In this document: positions 12,801 to 24,334 of the stretch, piece by piece
Layout of the letters: every line of letters starts with the position of its first letter
Position numbering within the stretch: the first letter of the stretch is position 1
Assembly: GCF_000204055.1 (NCBI RefSeq)
Contig: NW_006768823.1
Span: 408,553 to 472,552 of the forward strand
DNA: 64,000 nt
Source of the DNA: Melampsora larici-populina 98AG31
Taxonomy: Eukaryota; Basidiomycota; Pucciniomycetes; Pucciniales; Melampsoraceae
Direction: 5' to 3'
Position numbers and translations under genes: made by a program
Notes under the pieces: model-generated
What the model was told of the DNA's origin: nothing
Seen by the model: the letters and a program-made list of their open reading frames with translations, nothing else
The model's database searches: none

Positions 12801-15783
12801 GCGAAACCGTACGTAAAGTTTTGAATCAAATATTTCTCTTTTCATTGACTGAGAATTTGTCGCATTTGGACATACTTTTTGTTCTCTGACACATAGGACA
12901 GCTCCAACAGAGCCTAGGACGTACGATCGGAAAAGAGGCCTGACGCCAGATCAGAATCCGGTGACTAGCCCTACAGCCTCTCGTCTCAAGTCTCGAAGCA
13001 TGAGCATCAATCATCCAATCAAGAAGGATCCCAATCTTGGAGATGAGAGTGAATTTATCGTTTTGTCACGCAAACCAACCGCCACATCGAGCATGACTTC
13101 AGCTGCTGAAGAGTTAGTTGATCGTCACCTATGGACATGTCCTGAAGATCTAGACGAATTCAATTGGCCTCCTCATATCCGTACTCAGTCGACTCATAGT
13201 CTTGTTACCTTTGATCATGTAACACGGAAAGATTGGGATCCATCATCCGAACAAAAGTCAATCTGGCCTCCGAAACCAGTTCCTCAATCGAGTAGCGCTT
13301 GTCAACATCATCAATTGGCACAAAATCTTACTATCTTACCTATCTCTGAATATTTAGCTGCATTGATTTCGATTTTGAGATATGATACTGATTGGGAACT
13401 GGTGTCTTACATATTATGTCATCTACCTGGTCAACTCTCCAACAAGCACTTTGTATGTGGACCTAATGCATCGCAACAGATTCATCAATTACGTCGATTC
13501 TTATGTTCTGGTATCAAACTTGATAAATTACTTGTCCAAGTCAGATTTCCACCTCGACAAAAGGTCAAACCGACAGATGCACATGCGATCACCTATCAAA
13601 CGTTATCCACTTTGATCGCTTACAAAGCTTTGTTTGATAAGGCACAGGCAGACGAGTTGGTCGGATCGTTTGTGACGGGTTTAGGAAAGTACAAAGATAC
13701 AGCCAAAGCTTGTATTCATGCTCTTTCACTGTCTTGTCATGAACTTCCACTCTCGATCACGAAATATTTACCTGAGATTTTGAGGGGATTGATGAGGATT
13801 GTATCATCGGCATTTGCATCGGTTCATATTTTAGAATTACTTGGATTCTTAGGACAGATGCCAACGTTGTATGCCAACTTAACAGAAGAAGAATTCAAAA
13901 TGATCTTTGGGATTGCTTTACAATATATTACGAATCATAATCAACAAAGTTTACTAGAAGCTAAGAATTCGGTTCCATCGAGTCCTCATCCTGGATCTAA
14001 ACTAGCTAATTCGAATTTAAGCATGACAGATAATAATCAATTGGGAGATGATGTTCAATTAGCCTTTCGTCAATATGTTTATCTTATGGCATTTTACGTG
14101 ATTTCGCTTTGGTTTGTGTCATTGAAATTACCGGATCGAAGGAAATATGTTCGATTTATCACTCGGAAATTGATTCAAGCTTGTGAAGGTAAAGCAGAAT
14201 TAGATGAACCCACTGAAGTTTGTTTTGATATGTTGAATCGATATACATATTCGAATGCGGAACCGAAACCGAGGAAGAAACATTCGAAATTCAATGAAGT
14301 GATTCATTCTTCATTGGGTAAACCGATTCGAACCTCTTCCTGGGTTGTGGGTTCGTCAATCCTAACGATCAAATGTCTTAGTAGACCTGGTTGGACAGAA
14401 GTTTGTGTGAGACGACCAAGTGGGATGGTGAAGATGATTTGGGAGTTGGAAAACTTGAGTGGTGATCATGCTGCTTCTGAATATGATGTTTTGGATATGG
14501 TGATCAGACATCGAGATACACTTTATTCTTCGGCATTTGATGAAGATGGATGGGTGGCTTCTACTCAACATCAACCAAACTCAAGTACAGATCCTGATCA
14601 AGAGATTGATCAATCAAATCCAGATCTTAATGAATCTATGACTGATCAAGGTTTGAAATTTGAAAAAGTTAGAGAAGTTAAACTTGATTCTATCTTAAGT
14701 CAATCTAGTGAAATCACACGTACGACTGGTATTGAACCTAATTATACTAATCTGGTCGTCGAACCTAGTTTCTTTGCACTGCAATTATTACCATTTAGTG
14801 ATTCGTCATCACTTCAATCATCTTCAAGTAACACATCTCTCGATTACAAACCGATGCTGATTCCAGATGGTGTACGTTATCAAAGATCAATCGACACCAT
14901 AGATCGTATACCTGTAGTTGAATTTCATAAATTAGGAGTGATTTATGTGGGACCAGGTCAAAAGACAGAAGAAGAGATTTTAGGAAATTTAGAAGGATCG
15001 AAAGCTTATATTGATTTTTTAAGTTCGTTAGGAACTTTGATTAGATTAAAAGGATGTGAAGGTTATAATACCGGAGGATTAGATGTCAGATCAGATGAAC
15101 ATGGAAGATATGGATATGTTTGGGGTGATGATATTACACAAGTGACCTTTCATGTGGCCACTCTGATGCCGATCGAAACCGAAAGCCACGAAGGAGACAT
15201 CATTAACAGATCAGAAGGATTGTTGAAGAAGAAATCATTGATTGGAAATGATTATGTGGTGATTGTGTTTAATGAATCAGGATCAGAGTATAAGTTTGGA
15301 TGTCTTTCATCAGAATGTAATTATATTAATATTATCATTGAACCTAACACGCCTAGAACGAATTTAACATCTAATGATTTAAAGTTTTATAAGATTTCAT
15401 TACAACTTAGACCTGGTTTACCATTTATTGGACCGATTGAAAACTTTAAATTAGTTTCAAGTTCGATGATTTCAGAATTTATTAGAAGGATTTCCATTAA
15501 TGCCAATACGTTTGTTCAAGTTTATTTAGGTACAGTTGGAACTGGTAATCGGAAATTAGAGTATGTTTCTCATTGGAGAGGTAGGTTAAGAGAAATTAAA
15601 AGGTTAAAAGAAAGAGTTTTGAAGTTTGAAGTAGAGAAGAAGATTAAAGAAGAAAATGAAATGAGAGACAGAAGAGGTGAGAATTTGGGTCATCATGCTG
15701 GTAATGGAGTAGGGGGAAATGATGGTGAATTTGATGTAGATGGATTAGTTGATTTAAGAGATTTTAGTTCATGGACTGGATAG
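9867..15783 (+). CDS. TSC2: Tuberin (TSC2), Rheb GTPase-activating protein
   Basis: Tuberin, with hamartin, switches off the GTPase Rheb and so restrains TORC1. Four exons join without loss of frame to 1876 aa: 9867-10653, 10751-11380, 11482-12808 and 12897-15783. Most of the chain is a helical HEAT-like body with a Ser/Thr/Pro-rich stretch near residue 780-830. The Rap-GAP domain is near residues 1590-1790: KLGVIYVGPGQKTEEEIL, GGLDV, then ITQVTFHVATLMP, then IGNDYVVIVFNESG. The Asn of IGND (about residue 1699) is the catalytic Asn thumb of this GAP family and is present. The charged tail (ERVLKFEVEKKIKEENE) looks helical. The ATG at 9867 opens the longest frame; there is no ATG just upstream in frame. 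Length fits tuberin. A hamartin gene is not in the window. Confidence 0.95.
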
Positions 15784-17283
15784 TGTTCATTCTGATCATC
15801 TTGATGTTGGTTTGTAAGGTTTTTAGTTTTGTTTTGTTTTTCATTTGGTTCATATTGGGATTTACAAAGAAACATGCAACTTTTTTTTATTTGTCTGGTT
15901 TAAGTTTTTTTTTGTTCAATATTGATTAGAGAAAAAAAGGAAAAAGAAATCACAATATGTAACTAAGTTAGATACATACATAGATAGATGATGAAAGAAA
16001 AGTAAATAAATACATTCAGTATATAGATAAATATATAGATATGATTAAAGAAAATGAATAAAGAAATTAGTTTTTGATTTGTTTGAACATTTGTTTTTTA
16101 GTGAAATTTTTTCGAGTTGTTGAATATATGTATATGTAATGTTTGTTTTTTGAAGAAGGACTTCTTTTGCAGGTTATTTTTTCTTTTTTGGAAAGAAATT
16201 TGATTTGATTTTTAAAGATTTTTTGGGATTTTGTTTTTGTTGAAGAGGAAAGTTTGTGAGTGAAAAAGTTGGTTTGATGTGATCTGGAAGTATTGGAAGT
16301 GAAATAGATGGGATTGAGTGTATGGTTTTTCTTTGCACACAAGAGACCTTTCCTAGGCTGCAGGTTGTTTTTTTTGGAAAGACTAGAGAATATGTGGACA
16401 TGCCCTCAACAGGGGACCTGGTTATAAGACGTACACCACAGGGCAACTTTTGATGTATGGTATATGAACAACTGAGCTCCAGGAACAGGTGGGGTTCATG
16501 TTGGGATCAGATGAAGGAAACACAATTGAGGCTAGGTGCTCTGAGGGTGGTTGATGATGTATCCAGAACATAAAATCTCAGGTCAAATTGGGCCCACATA
16601 GACCACAATGTCCTTGGTGTGTGAGTTGAGTGAGATGTTGGGTACATGTTTGCACCCATTCTGGGTCGGAAGAAGGGTACAATCACAATGGGTTCTGAGC
16701 ACATTGGCAGATATGTGAGCAATGGGTGAACTATAAATCTGTGATTCTCATATTGCAGTACAGCCAACAAATTTACCTCAGATTAGCCTTTAAGGGGTTT
16801 CCAAGTTGAAGGCTTTTATGTATTTTTAAACAGCAACTTGCCCATCAATATGCCTGTGTTTTTTGAAGGGGACACCTTTTTAGGTGTCCTGCTTTAAGAT
16901 TACATTGGCTTTGCAAAGGTTTTTTTATGAATAACTTGTCCAAATTTGTAGAAAACATATGCAAAAAGATTAAACTTGAAAACCTTCATTGAAACATCCT
17001 CAAATCCTTGGACAGCATCTTTCTGAGGATTGGAGCCAAGGTATTTTTGGGGGCAAAACAATGACCTGGATTGAAACCTCAGACAAGATATGTCTAGGGA
17101 TTTGCACCCAATGAGGCCTCTGATTCCGCAAATGAAGATGGACTTTTAATAAGGTTAAAACACAATATGTGAAGGAAAAACAAGACAATAAAGCATAAAC
17201 AGAGTATTGACCAACAGTTCAGTTAACACAATAAGTTGATGATAAAGAGACAATAAAAACACATTGACCTTAGATATCTTGTT
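15784..17283. other. Non-coding AT-rich DNA downstream of TSC2
   Basis: The first 300 bases are T-rich then A-rich and probably carry the TSC2 3' UTR. From about 16100 the DNA is low-complexity and repeat-derived. A small hairpin (GGACACCT..AGGTGTCC) lies near 16868-16890. No gene is supported. Confidence 0.5.
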
Positions 17284-17290
17284 CCATCAA

Positions 17291-17870
17291 CAACAATGGG
17301 TCATTGTGTTGCAAAAAGTGCGCAACACAACACATTGAAACACACCTGCTTGGACTTCTGCCAATTGCATTGCCCCATCAAGCTGGGAGTTCTCTTCTTT
17401 TGGTTTGTGTTGATGGGCAACACAACTAGAGCAACCCTGACAGCGGGCTTTGGAAATAGTCAGAAGGACCTTCTGGGTGGCAGAAAGTATTTGTTGATCT
17501 GATTGGGTCTTCCTTGTGCCAAGGAACATCAAATATGTACTGTGTTGGTTGAAGGTTGAAGTGCTGTCAAGCTTGCACATAAGTAGTCCAAGAGGCCTCA
17601 ATGGCCTTGGGTGTAGAATAGGTAGAACAAAATAAACATGTGATATTTTAAAATTACATGAACATTTGTCTATTTGACTTCATGAGTAGATAATAAGTTC
17701 TGAAATATAATATCATTAATGTGACTGTTTGCACTGATTTTTGCGGTTTTCCAAGGGTTGTGTCTCCAGCAATGCAATGGGGGCTTGCCAACACCAGTTG
17801 TGTTTCTCAGGTCTGGGTGGGAATATCTTTTGTTGTGTTGCAAGCAATGCAACACAGCGGCCCATTGTTG
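17291..17870. mobile_element. 580-bp non-autonomous DNA transposon (MITE), 7-bp TSD
   Basis: The left end begins CAACAATGGGTCATTGTG and the right end is the inverted form (CACAGCGGCCCATTGTTG). The element is flanked by CCATCAA at 17284-17290 and 17871-17877, a 7-bp direct repeat that fits a target-site duplication. Near both ends are GTTGCAA/TTGCAACAC half-palindromes that could be transposase-binding sites. It has no coding capacity. Confidence 0.75.
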
Positions 17871-17877
17871 CCATCAA

Positions 17878-19957
17878 GATTCCTAGAGCGGATCAAAGGG
17901 GTCACTACATAAAGAAAACAAACACACACATCCACAATTACCCCTGAATGAAAATTTACCACTGAATCTACATCACCCCCTTTCTCCCTTTGTACACTGT
18001 CTTAGACATTCCAAATTTCTAATTACACACCCACACTAAACAGACTGGGGATTGTATTGACACTTGAACAATGAATTCCAACATGTCAGACAGTTGTCCT
18101 TCCAGAGCAGTCATGTTGTGGCCAAAATGAATGACACATTCCAGATATCATTTGTTTTCTATTCTATCTTTTAATCTTGTTTATGATCAATTTCACTGCT
18201 GGGAATCCTAGCATCAAGCCTAGGACTAGTGACAACATCTCTTTAATTTCAAATTACCTCTCTTGAATAAAGACAAGTTGCTGGTTACCTGTGGTTACTG
18301 CTTCTCCAACTCACCATCCACTTCCAATCCCCAATTCACTCATCATTTTGCTTTCTGAGTGCTATTATCATGATCAGTACTGTATCTAGTCACAGATTGA
18401 TCATCATCTTCCTCAGTTTTTCTTGCTGGCACTGTTCATTATATGTTAGTTTATCTTTGTTCAATCACCAAAACTCAAACTTGACGCCCCTTCATAGATA
18501 GGGTATAAAGAGCATACAGCTGTCTAAAAGAATTAGAAGACGCCTCATTCAAAAGAAACAATGATTGGTTTGTGGATGAACATACCCCAGCAACATCAAA
18601 GATCACAGGAGTTGAAAAGAACAAGATTCAGTGTGATAGAGGGAATATAAATAGGGTGCATTTGAGCTTGAGATGTAGCTGCAGTTGCTTATAACAGAGT
18701 TAATTGGGGTTTGGTTAAAAATGGGAATCAGCTTCCATTGTTTGACAAAATCAATGTTTGAAACAAGGAGAATCAAGGTGAAATTGACCAAAAGTTGAAA
18801 GAAATAGTGACACAATTGAACAGAAGAAGTTGCCAACTTCAAAAATGAAAGGTAACCTTATTTGAATAACACTAACACTACTCAACAGGTACATAATAGA
18901 GAACAGGGCATCTGCAAGTACCTTGTAACAATTTTTTTACATAGGATGATACTCTTTTTCAAGAGTTTTTTTGAATTGCTTTTGTTCAAGAGGAAAGTTG
19001 ATCATAAGAGGAAAACTTTACTTGTTATGAGGTAGCAGGGACCTGAATCAAAAGGAATCAAGTGAACAGGTTTTATTGGCACACAAGAAAGATTTTTATG
19101 TCATAAACTCACATCAACTTGTTTGATAATTTTATTCATATACATCTGTAAGCCATGAAATCTCACCTGATTCAAACACTTCAACTCATGAAATTACTTT
19201 ATTCATATTTGATGTCTTCTGACTTTTTACTGGATAGGATATGATTTCATACAAAATGAGTGATCTTTGTTGGTTCTTGGTCAAACCCTTGCGGGAGTAT
19301 TGTGCTCTTTTTCTCAGTTATGCTTCCAATGCTTGAAAAATTATTGAGCAAGATGGGTAGATACTGAGGGAATCAAGAAATTAGATTGATTACCACAAAA
19401 GCAAGTCTGAACTATGATCCAGAATGCTGGATGGGAATGCTCACTCAACACATGCCGTTTTTCTCTCAAAGCGTGAGTTTGTAAAGAACGCTGATATCAT
19501 TTTGTAACCAAAAAAATTAGTGAATGAAAGGAAATGTCTTCGAAATATTTACGGAATTGAATGAATTACACAATTGTCTGAGTACTCATGTGAGATGCAA
19601 AAAGGCCACATAGAGCCAAATAAATAGACCTGCTGAATGAAATATGATTTAAAAGTTCAAAGGCTCGAAATAAGAAGTCGCTCTTCATCCTTTCACAGGG
19701 TGATTGATTATTTGAGTATCCGCGAAAGGTATCTAGTTTTTCGGGCTTAGCAAGGTGCTACTGTCCTCCAAATTATTCAAACTTGATAGCTCATGATTTT
19801 GTTGTCATTTTTATAGAGGCTGAATGGGGTTGGGATACCACTTTTCGGAGCTAAAAGAGCAAAATCGAATCACTGGTGAGAAAAATGTCTTCTCATAAAC
19901 TTGCAGTTGCCATTCCTGCAACTTGCAAAAAAACTCACCCAGCGCAGTTGCCCGCTA
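17878..19957. other. Non-coding, repeat-like DNA
   Basis: AT-rich with no open frame that looks coding on either strand. I find no paired terminal repeats. The last 200 bases flank the 3' end of the secreted-protein gene. Confidence 0.45.
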
Positions 19958-21301
19958 TTAGGATATGTTGGCAGTGGTATAAAATTCTGCGAGAAATCTT
20001 GCCCACTTGGCTTTCCACTGCGTTGGATCCGATTTTACAGGTACAGAATGAACTTTGGCGGCTAGAAGTCGTTGCATGGTGAGTCGAAGTCGAGATTCAA
20101 AAATCCCAGGCTCGATGGCTTCCCCAAACCAGCGACGAACAGCAGTGTTCGGATCATTTGGCTCCATACCGATGTACTTGTACAAAAGTTGGGCTCCCTC
20201 GGTGAGCGTACTTTGCGAAGTGTGAGGGATTTTGGGTGCCTCCAAGGCTATTCTCAGTTTTACCATCAGATTTGGGTCAAAGCCTTTTGATAAGAATTCC
20301 AATCGCAAGCCATCGTTGATCCATGTGCCCCGTTCAAGATTCTCATCGGACAAGGGCTGTCGAAAACTACTCTTGACATTACCAACGAGCATGTTGAATC
20401 GCTGGCTATAGGTAGATGTGTGACAGTTTGCTGAAAGCCGAGAAGTGTGAGATGTTCGAGGAGGATTTGGACCATCTGATGGACTGAGGCAGAAAATTTG
20501 CAGCCAACCCTTCTCTGCAGAAATGTCCCAAGGAATAGTTTGTTGATTGGCATTCGTCCGCCTACTGAGTATCAGTAGAAGCACTCGACGAGCCTCATTC
20601 AATTCGGCGGCGCTCCACCTTCTGTTTTTGGCCTCCCATAATTTTAACGAATCCCCAATTTTGATGACGACTTCCCAGTTCAATCCGCGTGACCACAGCA
20701 TATACATATCCTCCTTCCTCCACCAAACCGGCTTCTTTCCTCTTGCACTCATCACGGTCAAAAGGTGACATCTACGTTGAAGCTCTTGAGGATCCATGAC
20801 GCGTTGATACCAACGACAAACATTCACCAGTCGTGCATACGTTTCAGGAGTATTGAATGGTCCTCTTGCTGCCAGGTTTGACCATCCATTTCGGCTCGAT
20901 TCCAAAAGACTTTCCTCAGGTCGACCGTGTTGAATTGCTTCGCCAAAGATTCCCCGAAGTTCACTTTCCAAGGGGTCATCCTTGTTTCGCAATGTCGATA
21001 TTGTTTTTTCAGAATTCAGCCCTCGTGTCTCCATGTTGACTTGATAAGTATTACGTCGTAAGATACCCTCAACCAAAATTCCAGTCTGGATAGGTCTAAG
21101 GGATTTTATTGATGGACGTGGAAAGAATGCATGATCTATGAGGCGGGCATTGATCATCGTGTTGCTCGGATAGTCAAACTGAAGACTTATATCGGCTAAT
21201 GTGTTTGCGAGCATGTATGCTTGAGAATAAGGTGCATTGGTCCAACACAAGAGGAGTACCGTCATCGAAGAAATTAGATCTATACGCCATGTACTCAGCA
21301 T
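19958..21301 (-). CDS. Predicted secreted protein, 447 aa, single exon
   Basis: An uninterrupted 447-aa frame, unusual among the intron-dense genes here. It starts with a typical signal peptide: a short charged start, the hydrophobic core LISSMTVLLLCW, and a likely cleavage near residues 26-29 (NAPYSQA). No further membrane segment is seen. The mature part is helical-looking, rich in Arg, Trp and Leu, and has only four Cys (in NVCRW, RRCHL, IFCLS and ANCHT). I recognise no domain. In a rust, a single-exon secreted protein inside a transposon-rich region is a candidate effector, but this is inference from signal and context only. The frame is well supported because no stop interrupts 1.3 kb. 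Confidence 0.75.
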   Translation of the reverse strand: MLSTWRIDLISSMTVLLLCWTNAPYSQAYMLANTLADISLQFDYPSNTMINARLIDHAFFPRPSIKSLRPIQTGILVEGILRRNTYQVNMETRGLNSEKTISTLRNKDDPLESELRGIFGEAIQHGRPEESLLESSRNGWSNLAARGPFNTPETYARLVNVCRWYQRVMDPQELQRRCHLLTVMSARGKKPVWWRKEDMYMLWSRGLNWEVVIKIGDSLKLWEAKNRRWSAAELNEARRVLLLILSRRTNANQQTIPWDISAEKGWLQIFCLSPSDGPNPPRTSHTSRLSANCHTSTYSQRFNMLVGNVKSSFRQPLSDENLERGTWINDGLRLEFLSKGFDPNLMVKLRIALEAPKIPHTSQSTLTEGAQLLYKYIGMEPNDPNTAVRRWFGEAIEPGIFESRLRLTMQRLLAAKVHSVPVKSDPTQWKAKWARFLAEFYTTANIS

Positions 21302-22271
21302 TCTCGACGAGCGAAAGGTAAACGCGTTTTCAATAGATGTGCATGAATTTTCAAGGTATGTAAAATTGGTATTGTGGGTTTTAATAATGTTGACTCGGGT
21401 CGGAAACGATCGTGGATGGTTGAAGAGTTTGTATAGAGAAAAAACACAGCTAAATTCTTCAAGGTGAATTGGTCAATGCTGAGCTACATAGTCATCCTTG
21501 CAATTCCAGGAAGTACTCACAAGATCAACGTATTTTTTTTAAGAAGGGCAAGTTGTCCCTTGAAGTTTGATGTTGTTTTAATGAAGGCAAGAAAGATTGA
21601 AAGGCGAAAGGAGACCTTGGGGTGATTAATGAGGGTAAATAGATATTTGATGTGAAAGACTCTGCATTGGGAATGGTGAATAGAGACCGGAAGGAGAAGG
21701 ACAGGGGTCAGGATTGGGACCTGAAGCATTCAGCTCCAAGTTAGAGATTTTTTTCTGATGCGCTGTATTGGAAAATATACTTCACTTCGCAAGAGGCGGA
21801 AAAGAAAAGTCGAAAAAAGGTTCGAACGCAGAGATATCAGCACTTTGGCTCTAAATGACTCAAGATGGGGGAAACAATAGAGCTAATTGTGTACGGTGTA
21901 AGTGTTTGAAGGGACCCTCCGGCCATGGCGGACATCTTTCATGCCATCACAAAAGTTGATATGTACATATGATGGTCTTTCATTCGTGCAGGCTCATGAC
22001 GAAGGAGCAGAGTCTTGCTCTTGCAGCTCCATATGACATATGACCTCCCGCTTGCTCAGAGTGTTGACTCAAGACTTGCAATAACAGGATCATACTTTTT
22101 GTCTTCCAACCATTTGGAACGATCGACTCAAATCACTGCCACATCCGCTGTAATTTAGTAGGTTCAGTCCGAACCCTGCGAGAGATACTTCTACAAGAGA
22201 TTTAAGTTACGGGTGGACCAGCAAATGAACACGTGACTAACAACATGGGGTTGGAGGACAGACGGGATAGC
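21302..22271. other. Non-coding, includes upstream region of the secreted-protein gene
   Basis: The first few hundred bases should hold the promoter of the minus-strand secreted-protein gene. No other supported feature is seen; short open frames here have no coding character. Confidence 0.4.
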
Positions 22272-23690
22272 CTAGTGATAAAAACAGATACATCTGATTT
22301 GTGTTTGAGCTGCTATTGAACAGTAGGATCCCGGGATCCTCACCTGGTCATCATCCCTGAGTTGGAATATGTGCTTCAAACAGTAAGAAGCTAGACCAAT
22401 GTTGAAGCCATCGGGCGTGTACATATAAGCATATAAGTGTTCGGACTGAGCTCCAAGATGAATATATGAAACATCATCCTCTCCTTCGATCATAGATTGC
22501 ATTCACAGTATCTTCAGAGGCCAAGCCAGTTAGTTTCAGACGTGTGATGGCATATCGGGAACTCTCTCCAAGAGGCGGCGAGCATTCGCATGCGATATTG
22601 TCGGCTGATATGTACCATGAGAGTGACTCTGACTCCCAACCACAGCTGTCTATGGCACGCTTGTACTTGATGACGAGGTCCGAAGTTGAACCTTGCCTTC
22701 TTCGAACTCTTTCCCTTCATCAAATATCCTCATTCCATCAACGACACGCGTAGAAACATTTGAAAACTCATCTTCCATTGACGCCCCTTCCTCTTTCAAA
22801 GCCCTTCGCCAGCTGATGCGCCCGCTCACAACTTTAGATTGCGTGTTAGACAAGACGCGAACAACAATAAGAAATATGGCAATCCAGTCTGCAACTCCTA
22901 CCGGTATCTCGGATTCCCCCAACAGCCTGTATGTCTGGTAGAAGCGGACGTACCACGAGTCAATGTTCTAAACAAAGTTGTTCAAAATGAGAGAGGGCAG
23001 CTCTTTGATACCGTCAGGAAAAGTTGCTTCTCTGTAAACTAGTCGCACCTTATTGAGAATGTCTTTTATTTTCCGTATGTGGTACAGGACCTTATACGGA
23101 GTGAAGTAAGGAGAGGTATTTTTGCTTCAACGTGGATCAGATAATTGAAGGAATTTCCAGTGGGATGCGGATGAAGACAAATGTAGCAAGCATTGAATGA
23201 TAGCAGCGCGACTTCGATGCAGAGAAGCAATGATTGGAAATCACAATCCTCTGCCAGATTGATGCGCATTCATCCAAAAACCTCATTGATTTACCCAATT
23301 GGCGTCATGGGACACGGGCCTACCAACTTGGTATATAGTACCAAGGGCAAGCTTCCAAATGCTGGGGGAGGAATGCTAGGATCTTCTTCGCGGTTCGACG
23401 TGGCCTGTCTCACTCTCGAACACCTGTCAAGTATTCACAGTGATCAGTGAGGGCAGTATGTGTTAGCCGTTTATGGATGAGTCATCAACAACCTCTTTGT
23501 CTTCATCAGATTGTTTGTGCATATTATAGTACTTTAAATCACAACTGACTTCGAACAACATATTTGTTGGTTGGGAGGCAAGTTGAAGTACAGGAGCGCG
23601 TTTTCGAGATATCTTTTTATCTATGTGCACGACCCAGTTGTCATCATATTGCTTGGTAAGACTAACAGATTTTTTTGACAACTGATAGAT
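22272..23690 (-). pseudogene. Broken unknown protein-coding gene
   Basis: Minus-strand coding pieces fall in order. Near 23463-23681 is a charged N-terminal piece. Near 23280-23430 is DPSIPPPAFGSLPLVLYTK. From 23130 to 22690 is PYFTPYKVLYHIRKIKDILN, LVYREATFPDGIKELPSL, then IDSWYVRFYQTYRLLGESE and VADWIAIFLIVVRVL. Near 22690-22510 is SDLVIKYKRAIDSCGWESE, and at 22460-22320 is DDVSYIHLGAQSEHLYAYMY. One in-frame TAG lies between LNNFV and NIDSW, a one-base shift lies near 22690, and another frame change lies near 22490. Introns may explain some breaks, but not the stop. I do not recognise the family. It lies just outside the 7.86-kb transposon. Confidence 0.45.
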
Positions 23691-23852
23691 ATGAACACGT
23701 GCTCGGCTCCTACTCCTTACAATGGATACCGATGCGAATCAAGACCTCAGACGTCTTACTGGAGTGGCGTGCTTTGGATGGAAATTGTCGGGGCTAATCG
23801 ACCCTTAGCTGATAGCGTCAGGTAGTGTAGCTAAAAACAGCCCGCTAAGCTA

Positions 23853-24016
23853 CAGTCGACTCTGATATAACCAATACCCAAAAAATGTATCGGTTTTCAT
23901 GGAGTATCGGTTTTGTCAGAGCCAACTTCACTGAAAATTTAAAAAAAAATGGCCCAAAATTATCGGTTTTGCCCAGATTATCGGTTTTGACAGCTATTGG
24001 TTATATGAGAACGAGG
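23853..24016. repeat. Left-end inverted repeat with four TATCGGTTTT copies
   Basis: The outer TCTGATATAACCAATA motif at the transposon end is mirrored inside by TATTGGTTATATGAGA near 23995-24010, making a foldback of about 160 bp. Between the arms are four copies of TATCGGTTTT. It may be the structured terminus of the element, or a small MITE sitting in its end. Confidence 0.6.
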
Positions 24017-24030
24017 GGCAATCAGGACAG

Positions 24031-24060
24031 CCGTGACAGTACTCTCACGCCGTGACAGTC
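24031..24060. repeat. Left subterminal repeats (CCGTGACAGT)
   Basis: Two direct copies of CCGTGACAGT (24031-24040 and 24050-24059). Related motifs in both orientations recur at 31628-31670 near the right end. They are likely transposase-binding sites. Confidence 0.6.
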
Positions 24061-24334
24061 ATCTATTTCAGCGACCTGTCCCTCAGGTGTGAAAGCCCTG
24101 TACATTTATTTCACCCGCTCTTTCAGCCACGCCACATCCTGATGGAAAGGTCACTGAGACCTTTCCTTCATGTGACCCACTGGTGTGACACACCCGTGCA
24201 ATCGTCCCCTGACCTCCACTCCTTCTTCCCCTGGCACGCGTCCTCTGAACCAATAAGCACCGTTTCACCACCTCTCCTCAGTCGCCTCCTCGAAATCGAA
24301 CACCTTCACCACCTCACCTTTGACCACCACCACC

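Noticed and set aside
22990..23270. Separate small gene on the minus strand (67-codon frame at 23066-23269)
   Set aside because: Another frame of the same strand gives a longer, better protein read, so this is likely a shadow.
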